A stretch of 64,000 nt of DNA, taken from NCBI GenBank assembly GCA_024663395.1, contig JANFAH010000041.1, positions 1-64,000 on the forward strand. The letters run 5' to 3'. Below, piece by piece: positions 55,701-64,000 of the stretch; positions within the stretch are counted from its first letter, which is position 1, and every line of letters begins with the position of its first letter. The notes beneath the pieces were generated by a model that was given only the letters and a program-made list of their open reading frames with translations, did no database searches and was not told where the DNA came from. The stretch comes from Pisolithus tinctorius (lineage: Eukaryota; Basidiomycota; Agaricomycetes; Boletales; Pisolithaceae). Made by a program: the position numbers and the translations under genes.

Positions 55701-56110
55701 ATGTCAGCATGCATCCACCACCATCTGCCATGACTCCACTCACTCCCTATGAACCCCAGTCCAACAGGGTGGGAGTGAACATGTCAGCATGCATCCACCA
55801 CCATCTGCCATGACTCCACTCACATCCTATGAACCCCAGTCCAACAGGGTGGGAGTGAACATGTCAGCATGCATCCACCACCATCTGCCATGACTCCACT
55901 CACAACCTATGAACCCCAGTCCAACAGGGTGGGAGTGAACATGTCAGCATGCATCCACCACCATCTGCCATGACTCCACTCACAACCTATGAATGCCAGT
56001 CCAACAGGGTGGGAGTGAACATGTCAGCATGCATCCACCACCATCTGCCATGACTCCACTCACAAGCTATGAACCCCAGTCCAACAGGGTGGGAGTGAAC
56101 ATATCAGCAT
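52751..56110. repeat. 80-bp minisatellite, 42 units, one hypervariable triplet
   Basis: The unit is 80 bp and repeats 42 times in register. Nearly every position is invariant, except a trinucleotide in CAC-NNN-CTATGAACC that takes ATA, ATC, AAG, TCC, TCG, AAC, ATG or TTG. Since 80 is not a multiple of 3 and each unit holds stops, it does not encode a repeat protein. On the - strand each unit has GTGAGTGG directly after the variable triplet and CATGGCAG shortly after, resembling splice sites. It lies between G-domain and C-terminal exons of the GTPase gene, so it is probably intronic. The left unit merges with exon-like sequence at 52751. Confidence 0.95.
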
Positions 56111-56274
56111 GCATCCACCACTATCTTCAATGAGTCAACTTACATGCTGTCAATCACAGTCAAACACAACAGCAACAATCACCTTCAGCATCAGTTATAC
56201 TTGCTCTTGCAGCATTTCACACACCTTCTGTAACCTAATTAGCCTCTCATTCACCCAAAATACAGGTTGCTTAC

Positions 56275-57605
56275 AAATGGGAACCATGTTGAAATGGCAT
56301 ATTCTACAGATGCCAGTCCAATCTTGTCAGCCCCATTCTTCATGATCTTCTTCAATGTTCTTTCTGTAGTCAGCACCATGTAGAACTTGATTTTTACCAC
56401 TCACTTCATTATGGCAAATTCCATGCAGAGTCCCAAGTTTGACTGCTGTGATGATATAAGCAGTCCTTGCAACCCTTCCTCTGTCAAAGCATTTGCTGTG
56501 CATTTCAATAGCTCTTCAAAATCTGCCCTCTCCTGTTCCATGCCTGGAGAGACACATGCCAATCTGCAGTTTTTTTATTCAAGGCTTACTTACCAGTGAG
56601 CACCACATAGCTTTGAGGTGGAAACTTCAATCCATTCAGCCAACCTTTGATCTTTTCCAGACAGCCCTTCTGCAACTGTTTTTCTACCTCTGGTGCCCCT
56701 TTCATTGCATCATCTACAGTTAACCCCCTCTTCATAAGCTCCTGAACTGCATCAAGATTTAAGGTGTCTGCCTTTGTTAGTAGCACAATCACAGGAACTG
56801 TGCATATCCTAAACCCTTGCATTAAATATGATGTGATATTTGTGTACACATACCATGTCCTGAATCACACTCATTAAAGAACTTCCTTTCAGCTGCCATG
56901 ACCATCCTATGGCTTTCATTCAAAGGAATGCAATACCTAAATCGATCAAAAAGACCACATCAGTGGATTCCCAGTGGCACTAGTCATACATTTCCCTACC
57001 AAATTGCATGTATTCTCTTCTCCAGTTTGGTGGACTTCGCTTGATCTGTAACAAATTTCTTCATCTTATCAAACTCTTCCTCGCTCCCCGCCTCAAATCC
57101 ACATGAGTCATGGAACACATAGCGTGGGTTACTTTTAAACACTAGCTCATCCTCAATGTTATGGTAGCCACGCTGCATAAGTTTGACGTGAGCATCATGT
57201 AATCTCACGTGGTAGCCTTACCCCGAGTGAACCCTGCACCGCCCCAGTATCAACCTGGCAGAATGGCATGTTGACAAATACAAAGCACATAACGCACCCA
57301 CATACCTTCTCCCCGTTCCCATCGAAGATCTCAGGCTGATCCGTAGTGTTACAGACCCGCTGTAAAACAGTTGTTTTACCCGCGTTTGCTCTGCCCATGA
57401 CAAGAATGCGAAAACGAGGAATGCGATCAATCTGCTTTTTAGCCTCGGTAGGATCTAAGCGATAGTCTGAAGCCTGTGTAGGGACGATTTCGTGCGAGGC
57501 AACTGAAGGAGTGGCTTCAGTGGGGAGTGATACACCAGCATCGCGACTCGGAGGTTGAGAACGCCGCAACGAACGCCACAAGGAACAAAGAGACCTCGGC
57601 GCCAT
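56275..57605 (-). CDS. P-loop GTPase gene, G-domain exons 1-7
   Basis: The gene starts at ATG 57605. Exons: 57605-57306, 57254-57222, 57172-57000, 56936-56854, 56797-56594, 56543-56405, 56359-56275; introns are 45-63 nt with GT...AG ends, and all phases agree. Residues about 65-95 hold the Walker A site GRANAGKTTVLQRV, preceded by RIPRFRILVM. The second half has the D-x-x-G-like FHDSCGFEAG (GFEAG is typical of this family), the base-recognition LLTKADTLN and the hydrophobic ISTWFPF end. The protein belongs to a GTPase family expanded in Agaricomycetes, of unknown role. The coding sequence up to 56275 shows no stop. An alternative acceptor (56363) would end the protein soon at 56327 with 322 residues; the longer reading fits the family better. 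Confidence 0.8.
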
Positions 57606-58644
57606 GGCGATGTGAAGATGAGAAAACAGCTCTTAGGATGTCTTGAACAGTAAGCGTGCTATGAGTGTAGGGGACGATGGTGGTGAAGTGCAAACAGCAA
57701 AGGACTGCGGAGTCAAGTGGCGTTGAATCAACGTGCCCATCTGTGGTGCACAGCCTGACTCACGTGTGAACTACGACCACCAAGTTCCCGCTGGACCGTC
57801 CCACTTCATCTCGTCGTCTGACCGAGTCCCGGTGATACACCGACGAGAGAAAGACTCGACCATCGGTCCTTCAGGGGAGCTTGCCCCATACTCTCCGCGG
57901 CACCAAGCCTGCTCGATAGGTACACTAATTATACTCCTGGTGGAACGGACTACCGATCTTCTCAGCGGCTTTGTGTTTCCGTGCTCGCCCCGTCCTTTAC
58001 ACCAGGCACCGCACCACAGTGGGGCTTCCCCAGCTCCTCCATCGAGGATCTGGTTTCCAAAATCATTGAATCTTCCACAATACTCTGCCGTGCAGTTGGG
58101 AAAACCACAAGCAACATGTCTCTTTGCTAACCCACCCTAGTATTCGCACGAGGGGTATAAACGACAAGTGACTTGTCCAAGGCACCTGCACAATCACGGG
58201 GTCAAGATCTGAACCACGAACCGACGTGCTATAACCACATCTGCCGGTGGTGCCGATGACGGCCTTCGCTGAGCCTGCCAACTCTATGGCCACCCGTCCA
58301 CAGTACAGTTCCGTCTCCAAAATGCATCACCAGTGAGTGCTGTGTTCCGGCTACCCCCTTAATCCCCCTTAATTCCACCCAGATGAGATCCTATCCTTTA
58401 CGCTGTGGGTCACTGCAACGGATAGCCATGGAAGTGACAGACCCTCTGGTATAAAATGTGCATGACAATCTAATGGTACACCTATCAATCTCCATGCCAG
58501 TCATTCATATGCCACTACGTAGTTTTCTAGCTAAACATCATAGAATAACCTTTAAAGCTTGTGCCTTGGTGCTCCTTCCCATGACGGGGTTTCGTCGCCC
58601 TCTGAAAGGCGAAGGCATTTCTAAAGTCACAAATACATATCGCA
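57606..58644. other. Intergenic region upstream of GTPase gene
   Basis: It contains the GTPase promoter side. A 135-codon frame at 57733-58140 shows no family features. A patch on the - strand (about 58270-58130) has TGGTTATAGCACGTCGG and GTGGTTCAGATC, similar to tRNA A and B boxes, and could be a SINE remnant. Confidence 0.35.
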
Positions 58645-59290
58645 TTACCCTTTCCCCACATATCGCTGCTTCTCATACTCCCTCCAGAGCGACTTCATGA
58701 GAGTCTTGCCTCCGGAATCCAGTGCAGACCATCAGAACATCTCGATTGTACCCACCGAGCATTTCACATAGTGAGAATAGCCCAGGCTCGAGTTCTCTTC
58801 GTACATCTAGTGTCTCGATATACAACGGGTCGTTCATAGAGTCGATGTATGCCAAGAGGATGTGTCCTATATGCTTTGCGAAAGGCTTCGCCAGAGATTC
58901 AGCGTTTTGTGTTTCGGCGGCAATCGCGGTGTGTTGTGTTGTGTGCACACGAGTGACAGTTTTGACAGCGAGTGCGGTGAGAAGTCCACTAAGAGCACGG
59001 CTTTCGTACGATGCCGGGGGGCTGAGATGGTGAAATCCAAGAGAAGTATTCCTGCGATGTGTTTATCCTGCTTAGCTCCTGGGACACATGCGCCTGGTTA
59101 TCAGCAGCAGTTGATGCAAGACGAAGGCCAGATGCGGGAGCGTATGTTTAACTCTGTCGCGTCTCAGACGAACGAGAGAGCCTGCTAAGGAAACGATGCA
59201 GTGAAAAATCGCAAACGAAGTGGGGGTGTCGTGGTCGGTGGAGCCCGATAGGATTTTACAGCGCTGCCATTGAATACACACATCCAAACC
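58645..59290 (-). pseudogene. Urb2/Npa2-like C-terminal fragment
   Basis: The - strand pieces match the C-terminal part of Urb2/Npa2, a nucleolar factor for early 60S ribosome assembly: FHCIVSLAGSLVRLRRD, HTLPHLAFVLHQLL, RALSGLLTALAVKTV, ESLAKPFAKH, VRRELEPGLFSLCEML, then after a frameshift SLWREYEKQRYVGKG and stop at 58645. The part between about 59060 and 59120 contains stops, and a shift occurs near 58720. The N-terminal bulk of the gene is absent, since the kinesin fragment starts at 59312 on the other strand. It reads as a truncated, decayed copy. Confidence 0.65.
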
Positions 59291-59311
59291 TCGCCTCCCA
59301 TTGCCACATAA

Positions 59312-60617
59312 TTGGTGGCCATCTCTCGTGCCTCCAGAACCTGTCTCTCCCGCACCGTCCCCTTCACACCCAGGCGGCCGGCTTCCGTTTCATCGAGCTC
59401 AGACATTCCCCGCGCTACCGCACCATCCATCCTCGGAACAACAGCCAAAAAATACAAGGCAGCATTATCAGCAGAGTCCCGTCTCCGAACCAACAAATCT
59501 TCCTCACCCGTACTGCTTTCCCCCGTTCCTGGGTCACCACCTAAAGCATCATCCTACGATGGCATACGGCCAAGGACACCCTCCATGCCACGTGGCACGA
59601 GTCCAAATCCCGCCCTTTCCATGAGTCCAGGCGATATGTCTAGGATGTCAGCAGTGTCGATCCGGAGGAGGTGCTCGTAGACTATCAGACTGTTGAGCCC
59701 GGAGATGTGTCGGGGGACTTGAAAGATGACAATCAAATACCTGACTATGGAAAGGAAGACAAGATCCTCGTATCTATTCGGTACATACCTTTTCTTGTTT
59801 TGAGAGACCGCGACGTTCTCACCCATCTCCCAGCATTCGCCCTACGACCGGTCACCAGGCTTAGGGTGCATCAATACCGAAATGCATCAATCCCCTTCCG
59901 CAACACGCAAAGTCAACGCTTAACACCCCTCCCGAATTTCACTTTGACGAGGTCCTATAGCATCAGAGAACAAACCTGTTTACAACGCTGTCGCAAGAAG
60001 TCACGTATGTGCCGCCATGGAGGGTTACAATGCAGTGATATTCACCTACGGGCAAACTGCCGGTGGAAAGTCATTTACCCTTGTGCGTTTTCACGTGTGC
60101 ACCCGCTCACTGCTCTGACACCTACACACGCGTACAGTCGGGAAATGAAGATCAGCCCGGTATCATTCCTCGTGCTATGAAGGACGTCTTTGCTCACATC
60201 CGTCGCACGTCCACACGTGAATATCTCCTTCGCTGCTCCTACCTCGAGATATACAACGAAACCATTTATGATTTGCTCGCGCCACCTTCCGTGGCCGCAA
60301 CACAGCCTGTACAACTAATTGGACAGGGCATATTGTCTCCGCTAAGAGAAGAGGTAGTCACCAGTTTGAAGAGCGTACGGGAGGTGATGGAGAGGGGTGA
60401 AAGACATCGAAAAACCGCCAGTACGGACTGGAACGAAAGAAGTAGCAGAAGTCACAGCGTGTTCAGGCTTGTGATTGAGAGCAGGGAAAGAGGCGAGGGT
60501 AAGCCAAGGGCAAGTGGGCGACAAACTCCCGGCTTGCGACCAGGCACTCCTCGCATCCAGGCCGCCGATGACAATGGCTTTCTGATCACGGGAATGGTCA
60601 ATACCAGTTGCTTGTAA
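59312..60617 (+). pseudogene. Kip2-like kinesin, N-terminal tail and first half of motor
   Basis: The fragment opens without a good ATG (TTG at 59312) and reads SRASRTCLSRTVPFTPRRP, KKYKAALSAESRLRTNKSS, SYDGIRPRTPSMPRGTSPN, the basic Ser/Pro-rich N-terminus of fungal Kip2/kinesin-7. A shift near 59645 leads to VDYQTVEPGDVSGDLK. An intron (about 59780-59830) joins VSI to RIRP. Then come FHFDEVL, AMEGYNAVIFTYGQ, the P-loop GQTAGGKSFT, a second intron (60082-60136), YLEIYNETIYDLLAP and the switch I motif NERSSRSHSVF. The sequence loses homology after RQTPGLRPGTPR near 60560, before switch II. Two stops and at least two frameshifts make it a pseudogene or broken gene. Confidence 0.8.
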
Positions 60618-61473
60618 TGGTCCGGGTACACATACCAGCATTACGATGGTGCTACATACATTGTGTCCGAGCAGCCTGGTGGGCGGGGAGCCAGGATTCA
60701 ACAGTTCGTCAAGGCTTGCACTTTGAGACCAAACGAGTCCGGGACACAGCGTGTTTTAGTTTAGAATTCTTCCCCGAGGTCATCTACGTATGTATTCTAC
60801 TCTCGAGAACAGCTGATGGACGACGTTTGTCTACATCCATCCCACGAGCCAGGACGTCAGCACTAGAGGCGCCATGATACATTGCACAGCAGAACAAAGT
60901 GATATCTTCTTCTGGACGCAGAACAGAGTCGAGGGAGAACGGCCACGAGAGGGCCCGATAGAAGGGTAAGTGTATGCTACATTTGCTAGGCGACGAATCG
61001 AGCGATCGGCGTGCGAACGAGGCGCTTGGGGTTGTCTTTTTCTTTGGCCTTGAGAGAAAGTCGACGTCCAGATCGGACACGAGCGGGAAGGTTTAGTTGG
61101 ATGTAACAGAAGCATATTGGAGGGATAAGTCTATTGATGAAAACTCGTTTCCACCCGTGTAGACGAAATAGATCAATTTGCAACCCCCAGGCCGAGTTGT
61201 AACAAGCAGACAATTCACATTCAGTTATGGAGCAACATCATAAAAGTACATAGGACATCGAACAACTTTAACCGCTGAGGAGATCGAGTACATAGATGAA
61301 CAATGTACCTAATCATCCATGTCCGATGTTGAGAGAAGAATTTTTTTCTTCTGTTTTATTCTTCTTTGCGCCAGGGAGTACTTGCGGATTTCAAGTTGAC
61401 TGCAGTGACAGGTCAGAGAACCCTTACTAGTCATTCATCGCAGAATGTTAGCGTACTTACATGCTTCCCCTCA
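60618..61473. other. No supported gene
   Basis: Short overlapping frames on both strands with no family features. 61197-61310 resembles the block at 50880-50985. The remainder may be flank of the gene at 61474-61705. Confidence 0.35.
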
Positions 61474-61705
61474 CTAGTTAACCGGCATGTTGTACACAGT
61501 TCCGCCTAAATCAGCGGTCCTGTTGATGGCATCGTCGACGGCAGTGTCGCTGGCCGGCTCGTACCAATCAGTGAACACCACTCCATCGATTGATTCCAGA
61601 TACGTGATGAAAGACTGTTTGGCAGGCTGTGTTGGCGAAAGCGGATACCTGGCGACGGCCACTGCTACTGAAGTAGGCAACAATATAAGGGTTGGGGCTG
61701 GCCAT
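61474..61705 (-). CDS. Small hypothetical gene with TATA promoter
   Basis: An ATG at 61705 follows a CT-rich leader about 130 nt downstream of TATAAAAG, a promoter layout usual for well-expressed basidiomycete genes. The first frame reads MASPNPYIVAYFSSS. The longer frame that ends at 61474 reads SFITYLESIDGVVFTDWYE, SDTAVDDAINRTADLGG, then TVYNMPVN and stop. The two frames are offset, so either a very short intron near 61650 or a 1-bp change links them. The product would be about 75 residues. I do not recognise the family. Confidence 0.4.
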
Positions 61706-61833
61706 ACTAGAGAAGAGGAGGGTTGTTAGATCCCCTGAAGGGGAACATTTGAGGAGAGAGATGCTCGTACACGATGGTTGTTGAATCTGTGGTGGTCGAG
61801 TAAACTAAAGGACAACGAGCAAGCAATGGGCTG

Positions 61834-61841
61834 CTTTTATA
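61834..61841 (-). promoter_or_regulatory. TATA box of the small hypothetical gene
   Basis: TATAAAAG on the - strand, about 130 nt ahead of ATG 61705, followed by a pyrimidine-rich leader. Confidence 0.5.
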
Positions 61842-62740
61842 TGTTGGACCGCAGTTCATCCAGTGATAGATAGTATAAGCAGGCTTCGTCATGATTTGGC
61901 TGGCCGTACGCACTGCCGTTACATCTTCAACATGACGTTGGAGTTGGGTCCTCATGACCTGGCACGTGTATTCGCCAGAACTGCTCTTTAAATTGGAAAG
62001 GAATGGCCAAAGCGATGAAACCAGCGCACGGATACTTTGAAATGGTAAAGATCGTGCAGGAATCCACAACACACGTCAACAGAAATTGTGCGAAGATCGC
62101 AAAGGCTCCGAGGGCGTTGTGACGGGCTCCACAAGTCAAGCAAGACTTCCACAGAAATTGGGCAATGTGGAACTGGGAGAATAGGAGAGAAGAGCGAGCT
62201 CGTACACCAACTTCGACGTACCCTGTATGGTCAAGTTTGTATTTCATTCGTTGGCTCCCAGTACAGTGCGATAATGAGTTGCATTGTACTGCGATCAAGG
62301 GGGGAACCGAAAGAAGTGGGGTACCTGTTTAATGAAATCCAACGAAGTACCGGCCAGGTTCCTGAAGGGATATGGGCTTTGTGGTGTTTTACATCGCCGC
62401 ACGTTGTCGCTTCCGGAGGGATTTTGGGGGGTACTTCCCTGACCCTAGACCATGTTTGTGTCTGATGGGGAAAGCGAAGAGAAGGACATGCACAGACCTG
62501 CACACATGTATGTGTAAAGATACAGTTCAAATAATGTCAACCGTCCGAGAGTTTTGATCATGTCAAAGCCAATCACGTCGGAGTACTTCAGGAATGTCTG
62601 ATTTATGCCTCTACGTGAGTGAAGGCACCACTCACCTTCCAGGTGGTAAATAACAATTCTTAGATATCATAAGCAATGCAAAGCGAAAGCAGTAGACAAA
62701 CATGCATACAGACACAAAATTTTAATCTCAAAACTACGCC
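61842..62740. other. No supported gene
   Basis: A 123-codon hydrophobic frame (61927-62298, -) and others show no conserved motif. The region probably holds upstream sequence of the small gene and the 3-prime flank of the kinesin tail. Confidence 0.35.
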
Positions 62741-64000
62741 CTACAGTGGTATATTCTCCTTTCGTCCAAGTACCTCTTTCAAGGGACTCTCAGCTCTCTT
62801 CCCCCCAACCTTTAGCTTGCTAGCTTCTACCTCAAAGCTCGCATCTTCCACAATGCTCCAATCCTCTTCCGGCGTTTGATCCAACAACCTCGGCTGATTC
62901 CTCACATCCATTCTCATCGGCGATTCTTCCGGGATGATGATAGTGTTGAGGTTCATACTGTGTCGGTTCTGTTGACGTTCAACAAAGGCTGTCGTTGCGC
63001 CGCCCGGGGTGGGTTTCGCAGGCTTCAGCTTCGAACTCAGGTTGCTTCCGGCGCCCAAGCCTAGGGAATCGAATTTGCTGACGAATGCTGCCAATGCACG
63101 TCGTTCCTCCTCCAACTTTGTACGCGCTCGCTTCTCTTTCTCCAGTTGACGCACCAGTTCCGTCGCCCACGCCTCCTTTTCTTCTCGTTTTTGCACCTCG
63201 GCTTGCAGGCGCTCGCCCCACTCCCGCTCAACATCTTCCTTGACTTGTCGGAGGGGCTCTCCGAGGTTATTTTCGTACCCGCGAACGACGATCTCGAGCT
63301 CTCTGATCGTCTTCTGCTGTTCGGCGATAAGTTTATCCTTTTCGGATTCAGGTGCGTCCGGTGAGATTTCTGGACGCGCTAGCAGGGCTGCCTCCAGAGA
63401 CAAGATCTGATTCGATTGAGATTCAATTTGCCGGCGCGTGGCTAGAAGCTCTTGTTGGAGCTTTAAACAAGTTTGATCTTTAAATAAACGCAATAAGAGC
63501 GCAACATTGTGTACCACCCACCTGATAAGGTGACATGTCGAAATCAACCTTGGAAGGGCTCGCCGGCCTCGATTCATCTCCCTTGTTCTCGTCGACGGAT
63601 TGGCTCGTCAGGATGAGTTTGGTAAGTTGCTGTATCCTCGAATTAAGGTCCCTCATTGCCTTTGATTCGTCGACTTGCTGCAGATGTCACGTCCGTTCTT
63701 TGAGGAAACACCGAAGGCAGAGAAAAAAGAAGAGGTAACCTACTTCTCTTGCGCTCAGTCTTCTGTTCCGGGCTGGTGCCTCTGCTTCACGTTCTACAAG
63801 CTTCTGCTTCAATTCTTCGATCTCCTTGCGGTACCGCTCGATGAGGGCTTCTGTGTCTACGACCTCTTCTTCTTAGCATGTAATTGCACGCGTTTGATTC
63901 GTGCGGCGAATCCGAGAGTGCTAGTCGTTTCCGTAACAGCATTGGCGTCTGGGTTGACGGTACAGACGACACTGATGCGTGCATCACCCGAGAGGGAGGG
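62741..64000 (-). CDS. Kip2-like kinesin, end of motor, neck and coiled-coil tail (5-prime end outside window)
   Basis: The - strand exons are 64000-63744, 63677-63522 and 63460-62741, with introns of 66 and 61 nt (GTAGGT...CTGCAG, GTGGGT...TTTAAAG). The first exon starts inside the motor (SLSGDARISVVCTVNP, STLGFAARIKRVQLHAKKK) and continues with the neck (ALIERYRKEIEELKQKL). The second holds SKAMRDLNSRIQQLTKLIL. The third is a long coiled coil (LLATRRQIESQSNQILSLE, ERRALAAFVSKFDSLGLG) with the conserved end PEEDWSIVEDASFEVEAS and KENIPL then stop. A base seems missing near 63872 (AAGAAGAAGAGGTC), shifting the frame. Kip2-type kinesins move on microtubules toward plus ends in nuclear and spindle positioning. 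Confidence 0.8.

Noticed and set aside
52751..56110. CRISPR-like array (regular repeats with variable part)
   Set aside because: The variable part is only three bases, units are contiguous, and the setting is a eukaryotic intron. It is a minisatellite.
57733..58140. 135-codon frame on the + strand
   Set aside because: No motif, odd composition, and position in the GTPase promoter region; treated as chance.
58130..58280. Functional tRNA gene
   Set aside because: A- and B-box-like motifs are too close and no acceptor or anticodon stem can be formed.
59185..59496. 103-codon frame on the - strand resembling an Urb2 continuation
   Set aside because: It overlaps the kinesin N-terminus, which has the clear family match on the other strand.
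62088..62465. 125-codon frame on the + strand
   Set aside because: No conserved motif and overlapping frames of equal quality; no support.

Overview
The window looks like repeat-rich DNA of a mushroom-forming basidiomycete (Agaricomycetes). The evidence is short introns (about 41-66 nt) with CTRAY-type branch sites, a Plavaka/KDZ transposase, chromodomain Ty3/gypsy elements, an Agaricomycete-style multi-exon GTPase, and Kip2-like kinesin and Urb2-like fragments. No species call is possible from sequence alone.

Positions 1-47.7 kb are a stack of nested retroelements. A decayed chromovirus, A-prime (269-17302, +), carries insertions D1 (545-2349), E (2773-5677, itself holding D2 3237-5095), a younger same-family element A (6525-14603, -, TSD TATGA), and a MITE (16133-16469). 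A-prime is fused through D4 (17303-19128) to a second Ty3/gypsy lineage, B-outer (19129-46722, -). B-outer is split by its relative B2 (26787-42005, -, TSD TCCGA) and by D3 (43950-45665). B2 is in turn split by C (35120-39167, -), a gag-only element. B-outer's 5-prime end abuts the remains of another chromovirus, F (46723-47700, +), which abuts a Plavaka transposase pseudogene (47701-50521).

Positions 50.5-64 kb hold host-type genes on both strands. A P-loop GTPase gene (-) spans about 5.8 kb and appears to contain a 42-unit, 80-bp minisatellite in one intron. Next come an Urb2/Npa2 C-terminal fragment (-), a Kip2-like kinesin head fragment (+), a small TATA-box gene of unknown function (-), and the kinesin neck/tail (-) running off the right edge. 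Several of these carry frameshifts, so this flank also looks rearranged and partly decayed.

Most interesting signals: (1) A and F both carry an antisense, coiled-coil gene between integrase and the 3-prime LTR; in A it has a clean 57-nt intron. (2) Elements C, D and E have 4-bp target duplications that all trace back to a CpG-centred [CG]CG[CG] tetramer. (3) LTRs of B, C, D and E start with a short perfect hairpin. (4) B elements carry an uncharacterised ORF of about 850 codons downstream of pol. (5) The minisatellite has a hypervariable trinucleotide flush against a GTGAGT donor-like sequence. Transitions at CpG dominate copy decay, turning CGA codons into TGA and giving a relative age scale for the nest.
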